64,000 nt of DNA, from NCBI GenBank assembly GCA_900104565.1, contig LT629952.1, positions 1,611,604 to 1,675,603 on the forward strand, written 5' to 3'. Origin of the DNA: Ruminococcaceae bacterium Marseille-P2935. Its GTDB lineage: Bacteria > Bacillota > Clostridia > Oscillospirales > Ruminococcaceae. Every line of letters begins with the position of its first letter. Position 1 is the first letter of the stretch. The notes under the pieces are model-generated. The model was not told where the DNA came from. It saw only the letters and a list, made by a program, of their open reading frames with translations, and made no database searches. Both the position numbers and the translations under genes were made by a program. Shown here piece after piece: positions 26,260 to 34,457 of the stretch.

Positions 26260-28659
26260 ATGAATCAAAACTATAAAAAAGAAGATATAAAACGGTGCAT
26301 TTCAGCAAAACTGATAAACGACCTTGGCGTGGACCCGGCCTCCGCTTCGGATGATTTGTATTATAAAGCCACCGCCATGGTAATGAAGGACATTTTGTTT
26401 GAAAAGCGCAAAAAATTTTCGGCTGACGCCAACTTTAAAGGCAAAAAGCAGGTGTACTACTTAAGCATGGAGTTTTTGCTGGGGCGTTCGCTCAAAAATT
26501 CCATCTACAACCTGGAACTGGTGGAAGAGTTTACCGAAGCGCTGCGAGATTTTGGCGTGAATATTGAAAAAATTTACGAATATGAGCCGGACGCAGGGCT
26601 GGGAAACGGCGGGCTTGGCCGGCTTGCCGCCTGCTACCTGGACGCTATGGCTACCACCGGCTACCGGGGCACTGGTTATTCTATTTTGTACGAATACGGC
26701 ATCTTTAAACAGAAGATTATTGACGGCTGGCAGTCGGAGCTGCCTGACTACTGGCTGCCCGGCGGGGACGTATGGCTTACCCCCTGCCCCGAAAATGCAG
26801 TAGAGGTACGCTTTGGCGGCGAGCTGGAGGAACACTGGGACCGGGATTACCACATGGTAACCCACAAAAACTATTCCACCGTGCTGGCTGTCCCCTACGA
26901 GATGCACATCTCGGGCTATAATACGGAAGGGGTGAGCAAGCTTAAGCTCTGGCAGGCCAAGAGCCCCGGCATCGACATGGACTCGTTTAACCGCGGGGAC
27001 TATGTTGGCGCGTTTGGGCGGAATTCTTACGCCGAAGTAATCAGCAAGGTGCTTTACCCCAACGACAATAACGCCGAGGGCAAAAAACTGCGGCTGCGCC
27101 AGCAGTATTTTCTGGCGGCGGCTTCGGTGGCCGACATTGTACGCCGCCATATGAACCTCTATGGTTCTTTGGATAATTTTTCGGATAAAAACGCCATCCA
27201 TATCAACGATACCCACCCCACCCTGGCAATCCCCGAGCTCATGCGTATCCTGCTGGATGAGTGCGGCTACCCCTGGGAAAAAGCCTGGGGAATTGTTACC
27301 AAAACCTTTGCTTACACCAACCATACCGTAATGGCTGAGGCACTGGAAAAGTGGAACGAGGATATGTTTAAAGCACTTTTGCCCCGTATTTACCAAATTG
27401 TCATTGAAATAAACCGCCGGATGTGCGAAGAGCTGCGCAGTGAATACCGGTTGGATGAGAATACCATAGGCCGCATGGCTATTCTGCAAAACCACCAGCT
27501 GCATATGGCCAACCTTTGTGTCGCAGCCAGCCATAGCGTAAACGGCGTTTCTAAGCTGCATTCCGAAATTATTAAGGAACAGGTCTTCCGCGATTTTTAT
27601 ACCGTTCAGCCTTTTAAATTTCAAAACGTTACCAATGGCATCGCCTCCCGCCGTTGGCTTTACCAGTCTAATCCAGGGCTGACCCGGCTGCTGAAAGAAT
27701 CGATCGGTGATGATTTTTTAAACGATTTAAACAGCCTGGACAGGTTTTCTAAATTTGCAGAAGATAAACAGGTGCTGGAACAGCTGGCCAAGGTAAAGCA
27801 GGAAAACAAACAGCGGTTTGCCGACTATATCTTCCGTACCACCAGCCAGGTCATCGACCCGAATTCTATTTTTGACGTACAGGTGAAGCGGCTGCACGAG
27901 TATAAGCGCCAGCACTTGAATGCGCTGCATATTCTGCACCTTTACCGTTGGCTGAAAGAAAACCCCAACGCCGAATTTACCCCCCGGACCTTTATTTTTG
28001 GAGCGAAAGCCGCGCCGGGGTATTATATTGCAAAACAAATTATTAAATTCATTTGCACGCTGGCCAAAACCATTGACGAAGACCCGGCAGTGCGAGATAA
28101 ATTAAAGATTGTCTACCTGGAGGATTACCGGGTAACCCTGTCAGAGCTGCTGATGCCAGCCAGCGAAATCTCAGAGCAGATCTCTTTGGCCGGCACCGAG
28201 GCATCGGGCACCGGCAATATGAAGCTGATGCTGAATGGCGCTATTACCCTGGGCACTCTGGACGGCGCCAATGTAGAAATTGGCGAGGCGGTTGGACCCG
28301 AAAATATTATTATCTTCGGCATGACCACCCCCGAGGTCAACGCCCTGCGCAGTTCGGGCTACAACCCCGAAAGCTATTACCAAAACGACCTGGAAATCCG
28401 CGCTCTGCTGGATGCCCTGCACGATGGGGTGGGCGGTGTGCGTTTTGACGAGCTGATTGGCGCTATCCGCTACTCCGACCCTTACATGGTGCTGGCTGAC
28501 TTCCAGGCTTATAAAGATGCCCAGAAGAGGGCGGGCGAGCTTTACCGCGATTTTTATACCTGGCAGCGCATGTCGCTGATAAATATTGCAAAATCAGGCA
28601 TCTTCTGCGCTGACCGGGCAATTCAGCAGTATGCGCGCAATATTTGGAGCTTGGATTAA
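26260..28659 (+). CDS. glgP: Glycogen/maltodextrin phosphorylase
   Basis: A 799-residue GT35 phosphorylase that releases glucose 1-phosphate from alpha-1,4-glucans. PLP is bound by Lys655 in the signature EASGTGNMKLMLNGA. Other family segments are GNGGLGRLAACYLDAMAT near residue 113 and FDVQVKRLHEYKRQ near 540. Length is normal for the bacterial form without eukaryotic regulatory extensions. AGGGGG lies 6 bases before the ATG. It is followed after three bases by an amylase-family gene, so the two should act together on internal or imported glucans. Confidence 0.96.
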   Translation: MNQNYKKEDIKRCISAKLINDLGVDPASASDDLYYKATAMVMKDILFEKRKKFSADANFKGKKQVYYLSMEFLLGRSLKNSIYNLELVEEFTEALRDFGVNIEKIYEYEPDAGLGNGGLGRLAACYLDAMATTGYRGTGYSILYEYGIFKQKIIDGWQSELPDYWLPGGDVWLTPCPENAVEVRFGGELEEHWDRDYHMVTHKNYSTVLAVPYEMHISGYNTEGVSKLKLWQAKSPGIDMDSFNRGDYVGAFGRNSYAEVISKVLYPNDNNAEGKKLRLRQQYFLAAASVADIVRRHMNLYGSLDNFSDKNAIHINDTHPTLAIPELMRILLDECGYPWEKAWGIVTKTFAYTNHTVMAEALEKWNEDMFKALLPRIYQIVIEINRRMCEELRSEYRLDENTIGRMAILQNHQLHMANLCVAASHSVNGVSKLHSEIIKEQVFRDFYTVQPFKFQNVTNGIASRRWLYQSNPGLTRLLKESIGDDFLNDLNSLDRFSKFAEDKQVLEQLAKVKQENKQRFADYIFRTTSQVIDPNSIFDVQVKRLHEYKRQHLNALHILHLYRWLKENPNAEFTPRTFIFGAKAAPGYYIAKQIIKFICTLAKTIDEDPAVRDKLKIVYLEDYRVTLSELLMPASEISEQISLAGTEASGTGNMKLMLNGAITLGTLDGANVEIGEAVGPENIIIFGMTTPEVNALRSSGYNPESYYQNDLEIRALLDALHDGVGGVRFDELIGAIRYSDPYMVLADFQAYKDAQKRAGELYRDFYTWQRMSLINIAKSGIFCADRAIQQYARNIWSLD

Positions 28660-28662
28660 ATC

Positions 28663-30522
28663 ATGAGCAGTACCATCTATAACAGCCGCGACAGCTTTTA
28701 TAAATCGCCCTTGGGCGCAGTAAAAACAGGGGAAGCGGTACGTTTTAGGCTGGCATTACCCAAAACCATACCGGCCGATACCGTCCGGCTGCTGGTGTGC
28801 CCGGCCGACCATTGGCAGGATACTGTCGCTTACCCCATGGCGTTTGAACAAAGCCGCCAGCAGGCAAATATTTTTACCGCCACCCTTTGCTGGGAATCCC
28901 CCGGGCTTTTATTCTACCGTTTTGAAGCCGCAGGCCAGGAGCTTCGCAAAGGGCCGGATGGGTGCGCCGTTTTCGGCATGAGCGACGGGGACATGTGGCA
29001 GCTTACTGTTTACGAAAAACAATTTAAAACCCCCGATTTTTTAAAAGGCGGGGTGATCTATCATATCTTCCCCGACCGGTTTTATAACAGCGGTGTACCA
29101 AAATCCGGCGTACCAGCCGGCCGGAATATTCGCAGTGACTGGGGCAGCATGCCCGAATTCCGTCCAGATCATAACGGCAAAATTACCAATTCAGACTATT
29201 TTGGCGGGGACCTGAAAGGCATTACCCAAAAGCTGGATTACATCGCCTCCCTTGGGGTGAGCGCAATCTACCTGAACCCCATCTTCGAGGCTCATTCCAA
29301 CCACCGGTATAACACCGCCGATTATTTAAAAATTGACCCCCTTTTGGGGGATGAGGCCGATTTTGCCGCCCTTTGCCGAGAAGCCAAAAAATATGGAATA
29401 GGCATTATTCTGGACGGTGTGTTCAGCCATACAGGCAGTGACAGCGTTTATTTTAACCGCGAAGGCCGTTATGGGGAACATACCGGGGCATACCATAACC
29501 CTCAAAGCCCTTATTCCAGCTGGTACCGGTTTACCCGATACCCCGACCAGTACGACTGCTGGTGGGGCTTTCACACCCTGCCCAACGTGAACGAGACCGA
29601 CCCGTCTTACCTGGATTTTATCTGTGGGGAAGGCGGCGTGCTGCACAAATGGCTCGGCCTTGGTGCAGCAGGAATACGGCTGGATGTCGCCGACGAACTG
29701 CCGGACGGGTTTCTCGACCGGCTGCGCCAGGCAGTAAAGCAGTATAACCCCGAAGCCGTCATTATTGGCGAAGTGTGGGAAGATGCTTCCAACAAAATCA
29801 GCTACGGCCTCAGGCGGCGGTATCTGTTGGGGCAGCAGTTGGACAGTGTAATGAACTACCCCTTCCGTGAGGCGGTCCTTCATTATATCCGATATGGGGG
29901 AGGCAGCACTTTTTTAAGCCAGGTGCAAAGTGTTCTGGAAAACTACCCTCCTCCGGTTGTCCATAATCTGATGAATTTTCTTTCTACCCACGATACTCCC
30001 CGGGCAATTACCATGCTTTCGGGGGAGGAGTTCACCGGACAGAACCGGGAATGGCAGGCAGGCCACCATTACCTGCCGCTGCCCCAGTACCAGGAAGGGC
30101 GCCATCTGCTGAAGCTTGCTGCCCTGCTGCTTTACTGCCTGCCCGGTACCCCGGGCATTTACTATGGGGATGAAGCCGGGCTTTCCGGTTACCGCGACCC
30201 TTTCAACCGGTTCTGCTACCCATGGGGGTATGAGGATCATGAGCTAATCGCATTTTTCCGAGAACTGGGCGCCCTGCGGAAAAACCCTGCCCTTCGGGAC
30301 GGAGATTTTTTACCAGTGTCCTTTACCGACCATCTGTGTGGCTTTACCCGGATACAAAATGGCAAGGGGATTCTACTGGCCCTTAACCGCAGTGAACAGC
30401 CCATCCCTTGGACTCCCCCCTATTCTTTGCAGATAGAGCCCTCCCCTTTGCTTCAGCTGGGCGGTTTTGACGGCCATACTCTGTGGCCAAAAAGTGCTAT
30501 TGTTTTGCAGGTGAACTGTTAA
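28663..30522 (+). CDS. GH13 alpha-amylase family hydrolase (neopullulanase/cyclomaltodextrinase-like)
   Basis: A 619-residue intracellular GH13 enzyme with no signal peptide. An N-terminal beta domain (about residues 1-125) precedes the barrel, which starts GGVIYHIFPDRFYN as in neopullulanase-type enzymes. The catalytic residues are Asp341 (GIRLDVADE), Glu370 (IIGEVWE) and Asp444 with His443 (LSTHDTPRA). It probably hydrolyses maltodextrins or debranches short glucans made by glgP, with which it is cotranscribed. The ATG is three bases after the glgP stop; its ribosome site inside the end of glgP is modest. The operon ends at the terminator 30521-30550. Confidence 0.9.
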   Translation: MSSTIYNSRDSFYKSPLGAVKTGEAVRFRLALPKTIPADTVRLLVCPADHWQDTVAYPMAFEQSRQQANIFTATLCWESPGLLFYRFEAAGQELRKGPDGCAVFGMSDGDMWQLTVYEKQFKTPDFLKGGVIYHIFPDRFYNSGVPKSGVPAGRNIRSDWGSMPEFRPDHNGKITNSDYFGGDLKGITQKLDYIASLGVSAIYLNPIFEAHSNHRYNTADYLKIDPLLGDEADFAALCREAKKYGIGIILDGVFSHTGSDSVYFNREGRYGEHTGAYHNPQSPYSSWYRFTRYPDQYDCWWGFHTLPNVNETDPSYLDFICGEGGVLHKWLGLGAAGIRLDVADELPDGFLDRLRQAVKQYNPEAVIIGEVWEDASNKISYGLRRRYLLGQQLDSVMNYPFREAVLHYIRYGGGSTFLSQVQSVLENYPPPVVHNLMNFLSTHDTPRAITMLSGEEFTGQNREWQAGHHYLPLPQYQEGRHLLKLAALLLYCLPGTPGIYYGDEAGLSGYRDPFNRFCYPWGYEDHELIAFFRELGALRKNPALRDGDFLPVSFTDHLCGFTRIQNGKGILLALNRSEQPIPWTPPYSLQIEPSPLLQLGGFDGHTLWPKSAIVLQVNC

Positions 30523-30550
30523 AAAGGCGGATCTTTCGATCCGCCTTTTT
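30521..30550. terminator. Shared bidirectional terminator
   Basis: AAAAAGGCGGATC pairs with GATCCGCCTTTTT around TTTC. It overlaps the amylase stop codon and also serves the convergent minus-strand operon. Confidence 0.9.
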
Positions 30551-30587
30551 CTTTGCAATTTTCTTCATCATCTGGATAGAAGGTTTT

Positions 30588-31436
30588 CTATCTGGCGTCA
30601 ACCCGAAGCTTCCGAAAATCATCCACCGTTTTCATCAGTGCTTTTTCTACCGGAATACGCTCGATGGAAGATGCGCCATAGAATCCCGAAATGCCAGGGA
30701 CATGCTGTAGAATGTACTCAAAATCCTTCGGTTCTGCGATAGGGCCGCCATGACAAAGTACAATCACCTCTGGGTTCTCCCTATGAATTGCCTCCATCCA
30801 TTCCACCAGCATACCGGCGCAACGCTCAATGGGCGGCGCTATCTGGGCAGCAGTGAGCCCCTTGGTTGTTAACCCCACATGTAGGCAGATCATGTCCGAC
30901 CCATTCGCAGTCAGCTGCACTGCCTGATCGAGATTGTAGGCATAAGGAGTCGTCACCATTCCCCTATCCTTGGCCATGCGCAAAAAATCCAGTTCCATTG
31001 AAAACCCAATCCCCGCTACGTCCAGGTTTGCAACGGTGAGCTCCCCCTCCATCTGGTCCATACCGCCCATTCCGGGTACATTTTGCACCCCACTGTACCC
31101 GGCCTGCTTGAGCTGTTCCAGGAAGCACTCCATATCCCGGAAGGGATCCTGGATAAATACCCCTGCCATTACAGGGGTATTTTTTGCAACTGGCATTACT
31201 TCTTCAGCCATACGAAGTACCAGGTCGTTGGCGTTGCCAAAGGCAAACCGCCCTGCCATCGAGCTTCGCCCTGCCATGCGGTACTTTCCGGTGCCGTACA
31301 CAATAATCAAATCAGCGCCGCCCTCCTCCTCCGCTTTGGCGGCAAGGCCGATACCCGCACCGGTACCAACAATAGGCTTGTGCTGGGCCAACGTTTTTTT
31401 CAGGCGGCCCAGCACCTCATCTCTGGTCATATACAT
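30588..31436 (-). CDS. PEP hydrolase-family TIM-barrel protein, paralogue C (Tm-1 C-terminal-like)
   Basis: A 282-residue protein of the PEP-hydrolase/Tm-1 TIM-barrel family (PF09370). Conserved segments are GTGAGIGLAAKAEEEGGADL, YGTGKYRMAGRSSMAGRFAF, DPFRDMECFL, GVQNVPGMGG, TTPYAYNLDQA, LHVGLT, LCHGGPI and GFYGASSIERIPVE. Its start overlaps the end of the UPF0261 gene by 10 bases, with GGAG 7 bases upstream of the ATG at 31436; an ATG at 31430 forms an ATGA overlap. The family name comes from homology, and its true substrate is not known to me. It is the third copy in the operon and the one coupled to the Tm-1-like gene. Confidence 0.88.
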   Translation of the reverse strand: MYMTRDEVLGRLKKTLAQHKPIVGTGAGIGLAAKAEEEGGADLIIVYGTGKYRMAGRSSMAGRFAFGNANDLVLRMAEEVMPVAKNTPVMAGVFIQDPFRDMECFLEQLKQAGYSGVQNVPGMGGMDQMEGELTVANLDVAGIGFSMELDFLRMAKDRGMVTTPYAYNLDQAVQLTANGSDMICLHVGLTTKGLTAAQIAPPIERCAGMLVEWMEAIHRENPEVIVLCHGGPIAEPKDFEYILQHVPGISGFYGASSIERIPVEKALMKTVDDFRKLRVDAR

Positions 31437-32665
31437 CTAGCAGCTCCCCTTCCTTTGGCATTTTGGATCAGCTCATCCAGCTTTCTGGCAGCGGCCTCCC
31501 CAAATTCCCGATCATTGATATGCAGCGGGAACTCCTCAACCTGTACCAGTGAAGAATGAAGATTCGCTTTGATCGCGTCAAACAGCGCTTGATCCGCCTG
31601 GGGATCCCAGAACGGCCCATCCTGCTTATCAATCTCGGAAACTCCATTCAGCGGCAGGTAAAGAGCACTGGGCGCCGTACAAGCACTGAGTTTTTCCCCT
31701 ATTATCTTACCAAACTGTTTGTTTTCCTCCGGGGTAGTGCGCATTAGACTGCTTTTTTCGCTGCCATGAAAATTGCGACCCCGGAACCGTTCCGGCCGGT
31801 CGTTCAAATTCACCATATCTAACGCCCCTACCGACACCACCTGGGGAATGCCGCAGCGAGCCGCAGCCTCCAGGCGTTTCTCTCCTCCAGCGCAGACACC
31901 TCCACAAACGGTATCCGCCCACTCGGTAGTGGTAAGATCCAGCACACCGTCTATAAAACCCTTTTCAATGAGCTGCTCCATGGTACGGCCACCAGCACCG
32001 TTGGCATGGAATACCAGCACCTCGTAGCCCATAGTTTCCAATAAAGCTTTTGCCGCTTCCACACCCGGAGTTGTCATACCAAACATGGTGGCAGCTACCA
32101 CTGGCTTTTGATTCGTGGATGTAGGCTGACCCAACTGAACCGCTCCGGTAATTGCACCGGCCGCCGCCCGGAAAATCGGACGGGAAATTCGATTAAGCCC
32201 AGAGATATCTACCACAGAGTTGATCACCATGATATCGCAGCCTTCCCAAAACCGCCCCGTAGTGGCACTGGCAGCAATGGTAGAAACCATAATTTTAGGA
32301 AAACCCACCGGCAACTGCCGGAGCACCTGCATCCCTAACACCGTGCCGGAGCCGCCCCCCAAGGTGATCACACCGCCGATCTGACCGGAAGCATATAGCT
32401 CGGCCATATAGCTTTTGGCCCCTTCAATCATCACCGTTACGCCGGTCAGCCGGTCCCCTGATGAAAGCGTCGCGAGATCACCGCCGCCATACCGGGCGAT
32501 AACCTCATTGGATACGGTGGCAGGAAACAGCCCCTGGTGCACCCGGGCACTTACATCAATCGAAATTACCTCCGCCTGAGGATTCCCCTCATGAATGCAG
32601 TCAATCAGATAAGAAAATTCTTCCCCTTTGGTATCAAACGCGCCAAATACCGCTATCTTTTTCAT
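31427..32665 (-). CDS. UPF0261 / Tm-1-like ATP-binding protein
   Basis: A 412-residue UPF0261 protein (PF06792). It begins KKIAVFGAFDTKGEEFSYL and contains GGGSGTVLGMQVLRQLPVGF and KIMVSTIAAS, followed by the second domain with HANGAGGRTMEQLIEKG and LDLTTTEWADTVCGG. The family is related to the N-terminal half of tomato Tm-1, which binds ATP. The ATG at 32665 lies 8 bases after GGGGG; a GTG at 32674 abuts that site. The gene lies between two TIM-barrel paralogues and overlaps the following one, suggesting a complex equivalent to the fused plant protein. Confidence 0.9.
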   Translation of the reverse strand: MKKIAVFGAFDTKGEEFSYLIDCIHEGNPQAEVISIDVSARVHQGLFPATVSNEVIARYGGGDLATLSSGDRLTGVTVMIEGAKSYMAELYASGQIGGVITLGGGSGTVLGMQVLRQLPVGFPKIMVSTIAASATTGRFWEGCDIMVINSVVDISGLNRISRPIFRAAAGAITGAVQLGQPTSTNQKPVVAATMFGMTTPGVEAAKALLETMGYEVLVFHANGAGGRTMEQLIEKGFIDGVLDLTTTEWADTVCGGVCAGGEKRLEAAARCGIPQVVSVGALDMVNLNDRPERFRGRNFHGSEKSSLMRTTPEENKQFGKIIGEKLSACTAPSALYLPLNGVSEIDKQDGPFWDPQADQALFDAIKANLHSSLVQVEEFPLHINDREFGEAAARKLDELIQNAKGRGAARCI

Positions 32666-32683
32666 CCTGTGCACCCCCTTTTC

Positions 32684-33514
32684 TCAGGCTAGGTCGATTG
32701 CTTTAAATTGATGGATGGTCTCAACAATCGCCCGTTCCACCGGGATTCGCTCAATAGAGGAGCCTCCCAGGTAGCCGTCCATCTCGGGAATGGCGTCATA
32801 GACCCTCTGTACCTCCTCAATGGTGGACAACGGGCCGCCGTGGCACATAATTAAAAGTTCGGGTTTCACGGCCTTGGCAGGTGCGATCATCCGTTTCATC
32901 TTCTCAATACATTCCTCCAGCGGCATGGCGGAAATCAGGTCATCCTTGGCAGCTGTTATGCCTAAATTAATCAGCAAAATATCTGCCCCTGCCCTTGCAA
33001 ACCGTTCAGCCTGGTCGGCATCGTAACAGAATGGGGCAGTGAGCAAACCCATTGCACCAGCCCGCTCCACCAACTCCAGCTCCTTGGAAAATCCAATTCC
33101 TCCCGCCTCCAGGTTCTTGGCCATAGCAGGCTTCATCATTCCCATTCCCGGGCTATTCTGTACCCCAGAAAAGCCCCAGCGCTTCAGGTCCTCCAGTACC
33201 ATGTCCATTCGTTTAAAAGGGTCCTGGGCGAACACACCCGCAATGGCGGGCGTCTTTTTCAGCACCGGAAGAATCTCCCCTGCCATCTCTACCGTCACAG
33301 CGTTGGCATCTCCAAAGGAAAATTTTGCAATAATCCCGTTTCGGCCCGCCATACGGAACCGGCCGGTGTTGTTGACAAAAATCAGATCTACGCCCGCCTT
33401 TTCGGCGCATTTGGCGGTTAGCCCAATACCGGCACAGACACCCAAAATTGGCTTACCCTCCTGCAGTCCCGTCCGAAGGCTCTGCAAAATCCCTTCTCGG
33501 GTAAATCCATCCAT
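32684..33514 (-). CDS. PEP hydrolase-family TIM-barrel protein, paralogue B
   Basis: A 276-residue paralogue of the genes on either side. It retains the motifs but is the most divergent copy: VCAGIGLTAKCAEKAGVDL replaces the GxGAG-type loop, NNTGRFRMAGRNGI replaces GKYRMAGRSS, and the end is GYLGGSSIERIPVERA. DPFKRMD, GVQNSPGMG, DADQAERFA and MCHGGP are kept. GGAGG lies 7 bases before the ATG and only one base separates it from the preceding gene. Loss of the Lys and Ser in the second motif suggests a different substrate or a non-catalytic partner role. Confidence 0.86.
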   Translation of the reverse strand: MDGFTREGILQSLRTGLQEGKPILGVCAGIGLTAKCAEKAGVDLIFVNNTGRFRMAGRNGIIAKFSFGDANAVTVEMAGEILPVLKKTPAIAGVFAQDPFKRMDMVLEDLKRWGFSGVQNSPGMGMMKPAMAKNLEAGGIGFSKELELVERAGAMGLLTAPFCYDADQAERFARAGADILLINLGITAAKDDLISAMPLEECIEKMKRMIAPAKAVKPELLIMCHGGPLSTIEEVQRVYDAIPEMDGYLGGSSIERIPVERAIVETIHQFKAIDLA

Positions 33515-33515
33515 C

Positions 33516-34373
33516 CTAATTCCTCCCTTTATTTAAGCTAAGCGATTGGAACTCTTGTATACTTTTGGCCAACGCCGCCTCTACCGGGATCCGTTCAATG
33601 GTAGAAGCGCCATAAAAACCTGCCAGATGCTCACATCGCTCCATTAGGTATCGAAGCTCCTTTACCCCAACGATCGGCCCGCCGTGACAGAGCACGATTA
33701 CGTTAGGATTCAGCTCTTTAGCTAGCCCCGCCAGCAAGTTGATCGTCTGTACACACTGATCCAGCGGCGTGATCACCATACTGGTATCCCTCTCTGACCC
33801 GGTGAGACCCATATGCAGCACCAGAATATCCGCCCCGGCTTCCACCAGTAAACGCAGGTGGTCCGGACGGGAGCAGTAGGGGGTTGTAAGCATCCCCTTT
33901 TCCCGGGCTAGGCGAATTAGCCGCACCTCACATTCAAACCCAAAACCGCTCTGTTCCAGTGTTAGCACCGACTCTTTTCCTTCCATAATCTCCTGACCGC
34001 CCATACCTGGAATATTTTGCACCCCATCATAGCCCAGGGCTATCAACTCCTCCAAAAACCGGTCCATATCCCGAAACGGGTCCTGGGCAAACACACCCGC
34101 AATCAGCGGAGCTCGCTTTACCAGCGGCCTCAGTTCCTGTGCCATTCGCACCACCTCGCCGTTGGCGTCTCCAAAGGCAAATCGCCCAGTCATCGAGCTG
34201 CGTCCAGCCATACGGTATTTTCCTGTAGCGTAAGCAATAATTAAATCCGCTTTGCCTTTCTCTTCGGCTAAGGCCGACACTCCGGTACCCGCCCCTGCGC
34301 CTAAGATCAATTCTCGATGTTCAATTTTATAAAATAACTCCTTTAAAATTTCTTCCCGTGTCCTTCTGCCCAT
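33516..34373 (-). CDS. PEP hydrolase-family TIM-barrel protein, paralogue A
   Basis: A 285-residue member of the same family and the first copy after the transporter. Motifs are GAGAGTGVSALAEEKGKADL, YATGKYRMAGRSSMTGRFAF, DPFRDMDRFL, GVQNIPGMGG, TTPYCSRPD, LHMGLT, LCHGGPI and GFYGASTIERIPVE. It is closer to paralogue C than to B. The ATG at 34373 is chosen from alignment with the paralogues (GRRTREEILKEL); a TTG at 34421 would add 16 residues and run into the hairpin at 34408-34441. It overlaps nothing and is one base from paralogue B. Confidence 0.86.
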   Translation of the reverse strand: MGRRTREEILKELFYKIEHRELILGAGAGTGVSALAEEKGKADLIIAYATGKYRMAGRSSMTGRFAFGDANGEVVRMAQELRPLVKRAPLIAGVFAQDPFRDMDRFLEELIALGYDGVQNIPGMGGQEIMEGKESVLTLEQSGFGFECEVRLIRLAREKGMLTTPYCSRPDHLRLLVEAGADILVLHMGLTGSERDTSMVITPLDQCVQTINLLAGLAKELNPNVIVLCHGGPIVGVKELRYLMERCEHLAGFYGASTIERIPVEAALAKSIQEFQSLSLNKGRN

Positions 34374-34407
34374 CTTATCACCCGACCTTATTCCTTGTAA
34401 GCGTAGG

Positions 34408-34441
34408 TTGGGCTGTGCCAATCAACATCGGCACAGCCCAA
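34408..34441 (-). other. Intercistronic hairpin between MFS gene and paralogue A
   Basis: TTGGGCTGTGCC and GGCACAGCCCAA form a perfect 12-bp stem with a ten-base loop and no T tail. It lies 17 bases after the MFS stop codon and may act as an RNA-processing or stability element. Confidence 0.6.
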
Positions 34442-34457
34442 GTAGTTTTTGATAAGG

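Noticed and set aside
26461-27624. A 387-codon open frame on the minus strand inside glgP
   Set aside because: It is antisense to a clearly identified gene, has no ribosome site and shows no family signature; it arises from the codon use of glgP.
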